Assembly (NCBI RefSeq): GCF_905171765.1
Contig: NC_053390.1
Location: forward strand, 308,020,984 to 308,084,983
Source: Bufo bufo
Lineage: Eukaryota > Chordata > Amphibia > Anura > Bufonidae
Length of the DNA: 64,000 nt
Reading direction: 5' to 3'
Below, piece by piece: positions 1 to 14,648 of the stretch (positions are counted from its first letter, which is position 1; each line of letters begins with the position of its first letter). The notes under the pieces were generated by a model. That model had not been told where the DNA came from. It saw only the letters and a list, made by a program, of their open reading frames with translations, and ran no database searches. Position numbers and translations under genes: made by a program.

Positions 1-3000
1 TCACAGCACAGGGACAATATACACAGTGATGTCACAGCACAGGGACAATAAATACAGTGATGTCACAGCACAGGGATAATAAACACAGTGATGTCACAGC
101 ACAGGGATAATAAACACAGTGATGTGACAGCACAGGGACAATAAACACAGTGATGCCACAGTACAGGGGTAATAAACACAGTTATGTCACAGCACAGGGA
201 CAATAAATACAGTGATGTCACAGCACAGGGACAATAAATACAGTGATGTCACAGCACAGGGACAATAAACACAGTGATGCCACAGTACAGGGGTAATAAA
301 CACAGTTATGTCACAGCACAGGGACAATAAATAAAGTGATGTCACAGCACAGGGACAATAAATACAGTGATGTCACAGCACAGGGACAATAAATACAGTG
401 ATGTCACAGCACAGGGACAATAAACACAGTGATGTCACAGTACAGGGGTAATAAACACAGTTATGTCACAGCACAGGGACAATAAACATAGTGATGTCAC
501 AGTACAGGGACAATAAACAGTGATGTCACAGCACAGGGATAATAAATACAGTGATGTCACAGCACAGGGACAATAAATACAGTGATGTCACAGCACAGGG
601 ACAATAAATACAGTGATGTCACAGCACAGGGACAATAAATACAGTGATGTCACAGCACAGGGACAATAAATACAGTGATGTCACAGCACAGGGACAATAA
701 ATACAGTGATGTCACAGCACAGGGATAATAAATACAGTGATGTCACAGCACAGGGACAATAAACACAGTGATGTCACAGTACAGGGGTAATAAACACAGT
801 TATGTCACAGCACAGGGACAATAAACATAGTGATGTCACAGTACAGGGACAATAAACAGTGATGTCACAGCACAGGGATAATAAATACAGTGATGTCACA
901 GCACAGGGACAATAAATACAGTGATGTCACAGCACAGGGACAATAAATACAGTGATGTCACAGCACAGGGACATCATACACAGTGATGTCACAGCACAGG
1001 GACAATATACACAGTGATGTCACAGCACAGGGACAATAAATACAGTGATGTCACAGCACAGGGACAATAAATACAGTGATGTCACAGCACAGGGACATCA
1101 TACACAGTGATGTCACAGCACAGGGACAATATACACAGTGATGTCACAGCACAGGGACAATAAATACAGTGATGTCACAGCACAGGGATAATAAACACAG
1201 TGATGTCACAGCACAGGGATAATAAACACAGTGATGTCACAGCACAGGGACAATAAACACAGTGATGCCACAGTACAGGGGTAATAAACACAGTTATGTC
1301 ACAGCACAGGGACAATAAATACAGTGATGTCACAGCACAGGGACAATAAATACAGTGATGTCACAGCACAGGGACAATAAACACAGTGATGCCACAGTAC
1401 AGGGGTAATAAACACAGTTATGTCACAGCACAGGGACAATAAATAAAGTGATGTCACAGCACAGGGACAATAAATACAGTGATGTCACAGCACAGGGACA
1501 ATAAATACAGTGATGTCACAGCACAGGGACAATAAACACAGTGATGTCACAGTACAGGGGTAATAAACACAGTTATGTCACAGCACAGGGACAATAAACA
1601 TAGTGATGTCACAGTACAGGGACAATAAACAGTGATGTCACAGCACAGGGATAATAAATACAGTGATGTCACAGCACAGGGACAATAAATACAGTGATGT
1701 CACAGCACAGGGACAATAAATACAGTGATGTCACAGCACAGGGACAATAAATACAGTGATGTCACAGCACAGGGACAATAAATACAGTGATGTCACAGCA
1801 CAGGGACAATAAACACAGTGATGTCACAATACAGGGAGAGTAAACAGTGATGTCACAGTACAGGGACAATAAACAGTGATGTCACAGCACAGGGATAATA
1901 AATACAGTGATGTCACAGCACAGGGACAATAAACACAGTGATGTCACAGTACAGGGGTAATAAACACAGTTATGTCACAGCACAGGGACAATAAACATAG
2001 TGATGTCACAGTACAGGGACAATAAACAGTGATGTCACAGCACAGGGATAATAAATACAGTGATGTCACAGCACAGGGACAATAAATACAGTGATGTCAC
2101 AGCACAGGGACAATAAATACAGTGATGTCACAGCACAGGGACATCATACACAGTGATGTCACAGCACAGGGACAATATACACAGTGATGTCACAGCACAG
2201 GGACAATAAATACAGTGATGTCACAGCACAGGGATAATAAACACAGTGATGTCACAGCACAGGGATAATAAACACAGTGATGTCACAGCACAGGGACAAT
2301 AAACACAGTGATGTCACAGTACAGGGACAATAAACACAGTGATGCCACAGTACAGGGGTAATAAACACAGTTATGTCACAGCACAGGGACAATAAATACA
2401 GTGATGTCACAGCACAGGGACAATAAATACAGTGATGTCACAGCACAGGGACAATAAATACAGTGATGTCACAGCACAGGGACAATAAACACAGTGATGT
2501 CACAGTACAGGGGTAATAAACACAGTGATGTCACAGCACAGGGACAATAAACATAGTGATGTCACAGTACAGGGACAATAAACAGTGATGTCACAGCACA
2601 GGGATAATAAATACAGTGATGTCACAGCACAGGGACAATAAATACAGTGATGTCACAGCACAGGGACAATAAACACAGTGATGTCACAGCACAGGGACAA
2701 TAAACACAGTGATGTCACAGCACAGGGACAATATACACAGTGATGTCACAGCACAGCGACAATAAATACAGTGATGTCACAGCACAGGGACAATAAACAC
2801 AGTGATGTCACAGTACAGGGACAATAAACACAGTGATGTCACAGTACAGGGACAATAAACACAGTGATGCCACAGTACAGGGGTAATAAACACAGTTATG
2901 TCACAGCACAGGGACAATAAATACAGTGATGTCACAGCACAGGGACAATAAATACAGTGATGTCACAGCACAGGGACAATAAATACAGTGATGTCACAGC

Positions 3001-6000
3001 ACAGGGACAATAAATACAGTGATGTCACAGCACAGGGACAATATACACAGTGATGTCACAGCACAGGGACAATAAACACAGTGATGTCACAGCACAGGGA
3101 TAATAAACACAATGATGTCACAGCACAGGGACAATAAACACAGTGATGTCACAGTACAGGGACAATAAACACAGTGATGCCACAGTACAGGGGTAATAAA
3201 CACAGTTATGTCACAGCACAGGGACAATAAATACAGTGATGTCACAGCACAGGGACAATAAATACAGTGATGTCACAGCACAGGGACAATAAATACAGTG
3301 ATGTCACAGCACAGGGACAATAAATACAGTGATGTCACAGCACGGACAATAAATACAGTGATGTCACAGCACAGGGACAATAAACATAGTGATGTCACAG
3401 TACAGGGACAATAAACAGTGATGTCACAGCACAGGGATAATAAATACAGTGATGTCACAGCACAGGGACAATAAATACAGTGATGTCACAGCACAGGGAC
3501 AATAAATACAGTGATGTCACAGCACAGGGACATCATACACAGTGATGTCACAGCACAGGGACAATATACACAGTGATGTCACAGCACAGGGACAATAAAT
3601 ACAGTGATGTCACAGCACAGGGATAATAAACACAGTGATGTCACAGCACAGGGATAATAAACACAGTGATGTCACAGCACAGGGACAATAAACACAGTGA
3701 TGCCACAGTACAGGGATAATAAACACAGTTATGTCACAGCACAGGGACAATAAATACAGTGATGTCACAGCACAGGGACAATAAATACAGTGATGTCACA
3801 GCACAGGGACAATAAACACAGTGATGCCACAGCACAGGGGTAATAAACACAGTTATGTCACAGCACAGGGACAATAAATAAAGTGATGTCACAGCACAGG
3901 GACAATAAATACAGTGATGTCACAGCACAGGGACAATAAATACAGTGATGTCACAGCACAGGGACAATAAACACAGTGATGTCACAGTACAGGGGTAATA
4001 AACACAGCTATGTCACAGCACAGGGACAATAAACATAGTGATGTCACAGTACAGGGACAATAAACAGTGATGTCACAGCACAGGGATAATAAATACAGCG
4101 ATGTCACAGCACAGGGACAATAAATACAGTGATGTCACAGCACAGGGACAATAAATACAGTGATGTCACAGCACAGGGACAATATACACAGTGATGTCAC
4201 AGCACAGGGACAATAAATACAGTGATGTCACAGCACAGGGACAATAAACACAGTGATGTCACAATACAGGGAGAGTAAACAGTGATGTCACAGTACAGGG
4301 AAAATAAACAGTGATGTCACAGCACAGGGATAATAAATACAGTGATGTCACAGCACAGGGACAATAAACACAGTGATGTCACAGTACAGGGGTAATAAAC
4401 ACAGTTATGTCACAGCACAGCGACAATAAACATAGTGATGTCACAGTACAGGGACAATAAACAGTGATGTCACAGCACAGGGATAATAAATACAGTGATG
4501 TCACAGCACAGGGACAATAAATACAGTGATGTCACAGCACAGGGACAATAAATACAGTGATGTCACAGCACAGGGACATCATACACAGTGATGTCACAGC
4601 ACAGGGACAATATACACAGTGATGTCACAGCACAGGGACAATAAATACAGTGATGTCACAGCACAGGGATAATAAACACAGTGATGTCACAGCACAGGGA
4701 TAATAAACACAGTGATGTCACAGCACAGGGACAATAAACACAGTGATGTCACAGTACAGGGACAATAAACACAGTGATGCCACAGTACAGGGGTAATAAA
4801 CACAGTTATGTCACAGCACAGGGACAATAAATACAGTGATGTCACAGCACAGGGACAATAAATACAGTGATGTCACAGCACAGGGACAATAAATACAGTG
4901 ATGTCACAGCACAGGGACAATAAACACAGTGATGTCACAGTACAGGGGTAATAAACACAGTTATGTCACAGCACAGGGACAATAAACATAGTGATGTCAC
5001 AGTACAGGGACAATAAACAGTGATGTCACAGCACAGGGATAATAAATACAGTGATGTCACAGCACAGGGACAATAAATACAGTGATGTCACAGCACAGGG
5101 ACAATAAACACAGTGATGTCACAGCACAGGGACAATATACACAGTGATGTCACAGCACAGCGACAATAAATACAGTGATGTCACAGCACAGGGACAATAA
5201 ACACAGTGATGTCACAGTACAGGGACAATAAACACAGTGATGTCACAGTACAGGGACAATAAACACAGTGATGCCACAGTACAGGGGTAATAAACACAGT
5301 TATGTCACAGCACAGGGACAATAAATACAGTGTTGTCACAGCACAGGGACAATAAATACAGTGATGTCACAGCACAGGGACAATAAATACAGTGATGTCA
5401 CAGCACAGGGACAATAAATACAGTGATGTCACAGCACAGGGACAATATACACAGTGATGTCACAGCACAGGGACAATAAACACAGTGATGTCACAGCACA
5501 GGGACAATAAACACAGTGATGTCACAGCACAGGGACAATAAACACAGTGATGTCACAGTACAGGGACAATAAACACAGTGATGCCACAGTACAGGGGTAA
5601 TAAACACAGTTATGTCACAGCACAGGGACAATAAATACAGTGATGTCACAGCACAGGGACAATAAATACAGTGATGTCACAGCACAGGGACAATAAATAC
5701 AGTGATGTCACAGCACAGGGACAATAAATACAGTGATGTCACAGCACGGACAATAAATACAGTGATGTCACAGCACAGGGACAATAAACACAGTGATGTC
5801 ACAGTACAGGGGTAATAAACACAGTTATGTCACAGCACAGGGACAATAAACATAGTGATGTCACAGTACAGGGACAATAAACAGTGATGTCACAGCACAG
5901 GGATAATAAATACAGCGATGTCACAGCACATGGACAATAAATACAGTGATGTCACAGCACAGGGACAATAAATACAGTGATGTCACAGCACAGGGACAAT

Positions 6001-9000
6001 ATACACAGTGATGTCACAGCACAGGGACAATAAATACAGTGATGTCACAGCACAGGGACAATAAACACAGTGATGTCACAATACAGGGAGAGTAAACAGT
6101 GATGTCACAGTACAGGGAAAATAAACAGTGATGTCACAGCACAGGGATAATAAATACAGTGATGTCACAGCACAGGGACAATAAACACAGTGATGTCACA
6201 GTACAGGGGTAATAAACACAGTTATGTCACAGCACAGCGACAATAAACATAGTGATGTCACAGTACAGGGACAATAAACAGTGATGTCACAGCACAGGGA
6301 TAATAAATACAGTGATGTCACAGCACAGGGACAATAAATACAGTGATGTCACAGCACAGGGACAATAAATACAGTGATGTCACAGCACAGGGACATCATA
6401 CACAGTGATGTCACAGCACAGGGACAATATACACAGTGATGTCACAGCACAGGGACAATAAATACAGTGATGTCACAGCACAGGGATAATAAACACAGTG
6501 ATGTCACAGCACAGGGATAATAAACACAGTGATGTCACAGCACAGGGACAATAAACACAGTGATGTCACAGCACAGGGACAATAAACACAGTGATGCCAC
6601 AGTACAGGGGTAATAAACACAGTGATGTCACAGCACAGGGACAATAAATACAGTGATGTCACAGCACAGGGACAATAAACACAGTGATGTCACAGCACAG
6701 GGACAATAAATACAGTGATGTCACAGCACAGGGACAATAAACACAGTGATGTCACAGTACAGGGGTAATAAACACAGTTATGTCACAGCACAGGGACAAT
6801 AAACATAGTGATGTCACAGTACAGGGACAATAAACAGTGATGTCACAGCACAGGGATAATAAATACAGTGATGTCACAGCACAGGGACAATAAATACAGT
6901 GATGTCACAGCACAGGGACAATAAACACAGTGATGTCACAGCACAGGGACAATATACACAGTGATGTCACAGCACAGGGACAATAAACACAGTGATGTCA
7001 CAGCACAGGGACAATAAACACAGTGATGTCACAGTACAGGGACAATAAACACAGTGATGTCACAGTACAGGGACAATAAACACAGTGATGCCACAGTACA
7101 GGGGTAATAAACACAGTTATGTCACAGCACAGGGACAATAAATACAGTGTTGTCACAGCACAGGGACAATAAATACAGTGATGTCACAGCACAGGGACAA
7201 TAAATACAGTGATGTCACAGCACAGGGACAATAAATACAGTGATGTCACAGCACAGGGACAATATACACAGTGATGTCACAGCACAGGGACAATAAATAC
7301 AGTGATGTCACAGCACAGGGATAATAAACACAGTGATGTCACAGCACAGGGACAATAAACACAGTGATGTCACAGTACAGGGACAATAAACACAGTGATG
7401 CCACAGTACAGGGGTAATAAACACAGTTATGTCACAGCACAGGGACAATAAATACAGTGATGTCACAGCACAGGGACAATAAATACAGTGATGTCACAGC
7501 ACAGGGACAATAAATACAGTGATGTCACAGCACAGGGACAATAAATACAGTGATGTCACAGCACGGACAATAAATACAGTGATGTCACAGCACAGGGACA
7601 ATAAACACAGTGATGTCACAGTACAGGGGTAATAAACACAGTTATGTCACAGCACAGGGACAATAAACATAGTGATGTCACAGTACAGGGACAATAAACA
7701 GTGATGTCACAGCACAGGGATAATAAATACAGTGATGTCACAGCACAGGGACAATAAATACAGTGATGTCACAGCACAGGGACAATAAATACAGTGATGT
7801 CACAGCACAGGGACATCATACACAGTGATGTCACAGCACAGGGACAATATACACAGTGATGTCACAGCACAGGGACAATAAATACAGTGATGTCACAGCA
7901 CAGGGATAATAAACACAGTGATGTCACAGCACAGGGATAATAAACACAGTGATGTCACAGCACAGGGACAATAAACACAGTGATGCCACAGTACAGGGGT
8001 AATAAACACAGTTATGTCACAGCACAGGGACAATAAATACAGTGATGTCACAGCACAGGGACAATAAATACAGTGATGTCACAGCACAGGGACAATAAAC
8101 ACAGTGATGCCACAGTACAGGGGTAATAAACACAGTTATATCACAGCACAGGGACAATAAATAAAGTGATGTCACAGCACAGGGACAATAAATACAGTGA
8201 TGTCACAGCACAGGGACAATAAATACAGTGATGTCACAGCACAGGGACAATAAACACAGTGATGTCACAGTACAGGGGTAATAAACACAGTTATGTCACA
8301 GCACAGGGACAATAAACATAGTGATGTCACAGTACAGGGACAATAAACAGTGATGTCACAGCACAGGGATAATAAATACAGTGATGTCACAGCACAGGGA
8401 CAATAAATACAGTGATGTCACAGCACAGGGACAATAAATACAGTGATGTCACAGCACAGGGACAATATACACAGTGATGTCACAGCACAGGGACAATAAA
8501 TACAGTGATGTCACAGCACAGGGACAATAAACACAGTGATGTCACAATACAGGGAGAGTAAACAGTGATGTCACAGTACAGGGACAATAAACAGTGATGT
8601 CACTGCACAGGGATAATAAATACAGTGATGTCACAGCACAGGGACAATAAACACAGTGATGTCACAGTACAGGGGTAATAAACACAGTTATGTCACAGCA
8701 CAGGGACAATAAACATAGTGATGTCACAGTACAGGGACAATAAACAGTGATGTCACAGCACAGGGATAATAAATACAGTGATGTCACAGCACAGGGACAA
8801 TAAATACAGTGATGTCACAGCACAGGGACAATAAATACAATGATGTCACAGCACAGGGACATCATACACAGTGATGTCACAGCACAGGGACAATATACAC
8901 AGTGATGTCACAGCACAGGGACAATAAATACAGTGATGTCACAGCACAGGGATAATAAACACAGTGATGTCACAGCACAGGGATAATAAACACAGTGATG

Positions 9001-12000
9001 TCACAGCACAGGGACAATAAACACAGTGATGTCACAGTACAGGGACAATAAACACAGTGATGCCACAGTACAGGGGTAATAAACACAGTTATGTCACAGC
9101 ACAGGGACAATAAATACAGTGATGTCACAGCACAGGGACAATAAATACAGTGATGTCACAGCACAGGGACAATAAATACAGTGATGTCACAGCACAGGGA
9201 CAATAAACACAGTGATGTCACAGTACAGGGGTAATAAACACAGTTATGTCACAGCACAGGGACAATAAACATAGTGATGTCACAGTACAGGGACAATAAA
9301 CAGTGATGTCACAGCACAGGGATAATAAATACAGTGATGTCACAGCACAGGGACAATAAATACAGTGATGTCACAGCACAGGGACAATAAACACAGTGAT
9401 GTCACAGCACAGGGACAATATACACAGTGATGTCACAGCACAGCGACAATAAATACAGTGATGTCACAGCACAGGGACAATAAACACAGTGATGTCACAG
9501 TACAGGGACAATAAACACAGTGATGTCACAGTACAGGGACAATAAACACAGTGATGCCACAGTACAGGGGTAATAAACACAGTGATGTCACAGCACAGGG
9601 ACAATAAATACAGTGATGTCACAGCACAGGGACAATAAATACAGAGATGTCACAGCACAGGGACAATAAATACAGTGATGTCACAGCACAGGGACAATAA
9701 ATACAGTGATGTCACAGCACAGGGACAATATACACAGTGATGTCACAGCACAGGGACAATAAACACAGTGATGTCACAGCACAGGGATAATAAACACAGT
9801 GATGTCACAGCACAGGGACAATAAACACAGTGATGTCACAGTACAGGGACAATAAACACAGTGATGCCACAGTACAGGGGTAATAAACACAGTGATGTCA
9901 CAGCACAGGGACAATAAATACAGTGATGTCACAGCACAGGGACAATAAATACAGTGATGTCACAGCACAGGGACAATAAATACAGTGATGTCACAGCACA
10001 GGGACAATAAATACAGTGATGTAACAGCACGGACAATAAATACAGTGATGTCACAGCACAGGGACAATAAACACAGTGATGTCACAGTACAGGGGTAATA
10101 AACACAGTTATGTCACAGCACAGGGACAATAAACATAGTGATGTCACAGTACAGGGACAATAAACAGTGATGTCACAGCACAGGGATAATAAATACAGTG
10201 ATGTCACAGCACAGGGACAATAAATACAGTGATGTCACAGCATAGGGACAATAAATACAGTGATGTCACAGCACAGGGACATCATACACAGTGATGTCAC
10301 AGCACAGGGACAATATACACAGTGATGTCACAGCACAGGGACAATAAATACAGTGATGTCACAGCACAGGGATAATAAACACAGTGATGTCACAGCACAG
10401 GGATAATAAACACAGTGATGTCACAGCACAGGGACAATAAACACAGTGATGCCACAGTACAGGGGTAATAAACACAGTTATGTCACAGCACAGGGACAAT
10501 AAATACAGTGATGTCACAGCACAGGGACAATAAATACAGTGATGTCACAGCACAGGGACAATAAACACAGTGATGCCACAGTACAGGGGTAATAAACACA
10601 GTTATGTCACAGCACAGGGACAATAAATACAGTGATGTCACAGCACAGGGACAATAAATACAGTGATGTCACAGCACAGGGACAATAAATACAGTGATGT
10701 CACAGCACAGGGACAATAAACACAGTGATGTCACAGTACAGGGGTAATAAACACAGTTATGTCACAGCACAGGGACAATAAACATAGTGATGTCACAGTA
10801 CAGGGACAATAAACAGTGATGTCACAGCACAGGGATAATAAATACATTGATGTCACAGCACAGGGACAATAAATACAGTGATGTCACAGCACAGGGACAA
10901 TAAATACAGTGATGTCACAGCACAGGGACAATATACACAGTGATGTCACAGCACAGGGACAATAAATACAGTGATGTCACAGCACAGGGACAATAAACAC
11001 AGTGATGTCACAATACAGGGAGAGTAAACAGTGATGTCACAGTACAGGGACAATAAACAGTGATGTCACAGCACAGGGATAATAAATACAGTGATGTCAC
11101 AGCACAGGGACAATAAACACAGTGATGTCACAGTACAGGGGTAATAAACACAGTTATGTCACAGCACAGGGACAATAAACATAGTGATGTCACAGTACAG
11201 GGACAATAAACAGTGATGTCACAGCACAGGGATAATAAATGCAGTGATGTCACAGCACAGGGACAATAAATACAGTGATGTCACAGCACAGGGACAATAA
11301 ATACAGTGATGTCACAGCACAGGGACATCATACACAGTGATGTCACAGCACAGGGACAATATACACAGTGATGTCACAGCACAGGGACAATAAATACAGT
11401 GATGTCACAGCACAGGGACAATAAACAAAGTGATGTCACAGTACAGGGACAATAAATACAGTGATGTCACAGTACAGGGATAATAAACAGTGATGTCACA
11501 ATACAGGGACAATAAACACAGTGATGTCACAATACAGGGAGAGTAAACAGTGATGTCACAGTACAGGGACAATAAACAGTGATGTCACAGTACAGGGATA
11601 ATAAACAGTGATGTCACAGTACAGGGATAATAAACACAGTGATGTCACAATACAGGGAGAGTAAACAGTGATGTCACAGTACAGGGACAATAAACAGTGA
11701 TGTCACAGTACAGGGACAATAAACAGTGATGTCACAATACAGGGATAATAAACAGTGATGTCACAGTACAGAGATAATAAACACATTGATGTCACAGTAC
11801 AGGGATAATAAACACAGTGATGTCACAGTACAGGGATAATAAACAGTGATGTCACAGTACAGGGATAATAAACAGTGATGTCACAGTACAGGGATAATAA
11901 ACAGTGATGTCACAGCACAGGGACAATAAACACAGTGATGTCACAGCACAGGGATAATAAATACAGTGATGTCACAGCACAGGGACAATAAATACAGTGA

Positions 12001-12672
12001 TGTCACAGCACAGGGACAATAAATACAGTGATGTCACAGCACAGGGACAATAAACACAGTGATGTCACAGTACAGGGTTAATAAACACAGTTATGTCACA
12101 GCACAGGGACAATAAACATAGTGATGTCACAGTACAGGGACAATAAACAGTGATGTCACAGCACAGGGATAATAAATACAGTGATGTCACAGCACAGGGA
12201 CAATAAATACAGTGATGTCACAGCACAGGGACAATAAATACAGTGATGTCACAGTACAGGGATAATAAACAGTGATATCACAATACAGGGATAATAAACA
12301 CAGTGATGTCACAATACAGGGAGAGTAAACAGTGATGTCACAGTACAGGGACAATAAACAGTGATGTCACAGTACAGGGATAATAAACAGTGATGTCACA
12401 GCACAGGGACAATAAACACAGTGATGTCACAGCACAGGGACAATAAACACAGTGATGTCACAGTACAGGGACATCATACACAGTGATGTCACAGCACAGG
12501 AATAATAAACACAGTGATGTCACAATACAGGGAGAGTAAACAGTACAGGGATAATACACAGTGATGTCACAGTACAGGGATAAAAAACATAGTGATGTCA
12601 CAGCACAGGGGTAATAAACACATTGATGTCACAATACAGGGATAATAAATACAGTGATGTCACAGTACAGGA
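1..12672. repeat. 31-bp minisatellite/satellite array, about 400 copies, with higher-order structure
   Basis: Nearly uninterrupted tandem repeat of a 31-bp unit that begins GTGATGTCACAGCACAGGGA and continues with CAATAAAYACA. A 28-bp variant lacks one ACA (AATAAACAGTGATG). Other variants are AGTAC for AGCAC, GGGGTAAT, GTTATG, and a rare ACATCAT form. The rare form recurs at 971, 1095, 2141, 3530, 4576, 6393, 7813, 8859, 10279 and 11325, showing long-range repeats of 1046 and 1420 bp. The array runs off the left edge and ends near 12672. From about 11430 the units are more mixed and rich in 28-bp forms, as at the less homogenised edge of a satellite. Open frames inside it follow from the repeat and are not genes. 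Confidence 0.97.
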
Positions 12673-13087
12673 AAAATCAAGGCGCTCCCCTAGTGTAACA
12701 TCTCGGATAATTTTAATCGCCTGCTATCAAATAGACAGCTTCTTATGATGATGTGCAATACCAGGCACAACACTGGGACAATGCCTATAGGTCCTTAACC
12801 TACAGGAGAACAAGGTTGCTGCACCTTCTGGCCAGAAAGTCCACATTCGAATAAATAAAAACTGGAGATTATGTGAATTTATTAAAAACTAATAAAACAA
12901 TAATAATCAAAGGCATGTAACACGTTTCAGCTGTGGACCGCCGCCTTCCTCGGGCATAATAAACTGTGGGTCCAGTGGTGGTATACCACCACTCAACAGT
13001 TACAGAGTGGGGTTGCCAAGTGCTGAGACACATAGAGCATACAACTCGCCATCGCTCTGCTAACTCACTAACTGCAGAGTTTCAAAC
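12673..13087. other. Intergenic, no gene seen; probable old repeat
   Basis: AT-rich sequence just outside the satellite. A CACGTTTCAGCTGTGGACC...TTCCTCGGGCATAAT stretch at 12928-12961 resembles one at 28923-28957 (ACGCGTTTCAGAACC...TTCCTCAGTGG), suggesting a dispersed repeat. No frame, splice signal or RNA gene was recognised. Confidence 0.5.
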
Positions 13088-13380
13088 CAACTAAACCATT
13101 AACATCAGTGCAAAACCTGTGCGGCAGGAGCTTCATGGCATGGGTTTCAATGGCCGAGCAGCTGCATGCAAACCTTACAATGCCAAGCATTGGATGGAGT
13201 GGTGTGAAGAACTCTGCCCTGGACTCTGTGGAGTGATGAATCACACTTCTCTGTCTGGCAGTCTGATAGACAACCTGCCTGCCTGCATTGTGCCAACTGT
13301 AAAGTTTGATGGATGAGGGATAACGCTTTGGGGTTGTTTCATTAGACTAGGCCTCTTCGTTCCAGTGAAGGAAAATATAT
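13088..13380 (+). pseudogene. Tc1-like transposase fragment (family also at 28066 and 59491)
   Basis: Conceptual translation of about 65 codons (13119-13316) begins RQELHGMGFNGRAAACKPY and continues through a WMEWC segment to an IVPTVKFDG segment. These are typical blocks of Tc1/mariner transposases between the DNA-binding and catalytic regions. It aligns well by eye with 59562-59900. Segments are missing: the usual DES catalytic block is lost and the frame is broken. No inverted ends were found, so this is an internal relic. Confidence 0.75.
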
Positions 13381-14301
13381 GTGCCAATAATTATTGGAGG
13401 GGGCTCTATCTGCGTGGTACTAGTATTTTCAGGGGGATTATCTGTTTCTGCAGTATACAGTAGTATTGAGGAGCACAGTGGCCAAAGTATCGGGGTGTTG
13501 AGAAGGAGGGAGGATGATGGAAAAGTAGGAAACTAAGATGTCTTTTTGTCAAACTCTGCAGAGGCAGAAGATGGCTGAAAGAAATCATCATGGTGGTCTG
13601 GTCCTAATGGAGATGAGGTCTGTAGCACTGTATTACCCTGTATGTTTTGTAGCACTGTATGTAATGTTTTCCAAGTATGTCTTTAACAGTAAGGCTGGAG
13701 AGAAGGGGTTAGGTTGTGAATTTGGCATGGGGGAGTGCCTCTTCAATTTTTGCCTCAGACAGCAGAAAGGCTAAGTGCACCCCTGCCCCTTGCTACAAAG
13801 CACTGAGGGAAGGGGGACCCAAGCTGAATTCTTGCACCAGGGCCCATGAGCCTTTAGCTATACTCCTGCATCCAACATGTATTACTGGAAGGGACACGTT
13901 CATATGAGAAACCAATCCCGAAAATAAAAAGGCACTGCTATTCACTGCAAGACAGGACCCCAACCACCAGCTACGTAACCCTGGGTGGCCAGGAGAGGGC
14001 AGTACACATGGAAAACTTTGAAGGGAACGCCGCTATAAATTAGTGCTGTAAGAATTTGAAGATCAGTGGTGGCACCATAGGTCACACCCTCACCAATCCT
14101 AAAGTGATGGCATATTCTATTAATAAGCTATGACTTTATGAGATGGAGAAAAATGTTTCAAATTGGCCATGTGTCCTATTTTGGTGGGCCCACAATACCT
14201 TTACCATAGGATTTCTGCAGATGCATAGAACATGTACACATGCTATTTAATGACCCCTATAAGCTTATATTAGTGGTGGGAACACACAATATTGCATTAT
14301 A
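13381..14301. other. Intergenic, nothing recognisable
   Basis: Several short open frames (about 60-78 codons) run across this stretch on both strands. None has protein features I recognise or splice signals that join it to anything. Confidence 0.5.
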
Positions 14302-14309
14302 CCCTAGGT

Positions 14310-14640
14310 CAGTGGTGGCGAACCTATGGCACGGGTGCCAGAGGCAGCACTCAGAGCCCTCTCTGTGGGCACCCACGCCCTGGAAAAAGTCTATGGTATA
14401 CCAATATGCCTTAGAATTTTCCTGCCATTGATCAGTGCAGGGCACGCTGTGAACGGCACGGGCAGCGCATTGAATGTAGGCAGGCTATTATAGCTAAATG
14501 ATAAAGTAATAGTATAGATATAGTATATTATATTGGACTGTAGTATTCAGGTTAAATTGACATGTTGGCACTATTCGATAAATATGTGCGTTTTGGGTAA
14601 CAGTTTGGGCACTCAGTCTGCAAAAGGTTCGCCATCACTG
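14310..14640. mobile_element. Non-autonomous hAT element, OC1 (OposCharlie)-like
   Basis: A 331-bp element starts CAGTGGTGGCGAACCTATGG and, on the opposite strand, CAGTGATGGCGAACCTTTTG, giving imperfect hAT-type inverted ends. It is flanked by a perfect 8-bp direct repeat CCCTAGGT at 14302-14309 and 14641-14648, the target duplication expected of hAT insertion. The right end, read inward (GAGTGCCCAAACTG, then CCAAAACGCACATATTTATC), matches what I recall of the OC1/OposCharlie family. It has no transposase. Superfamily is certain from ends and duplication; the OC1 name is from memory. Confidence 0.88.
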
Positions 14641-14648
14641 CCCTAGGT

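Noticed and set aside
3273..3458. Open frame of Leu/Cys-rich repeats on the minus strand
   Set aside because: It is translation of the satellite; the frame follows repeat phase and indels, with no other protein feature.
1..12672. CRISPR array, from regularly spaced 31-bp repeats
   Set aside because: There are no unique spacers: repeats are directly contiguous, the surroundings are vertebrate and there is no cas gene. It is a minisatellite.
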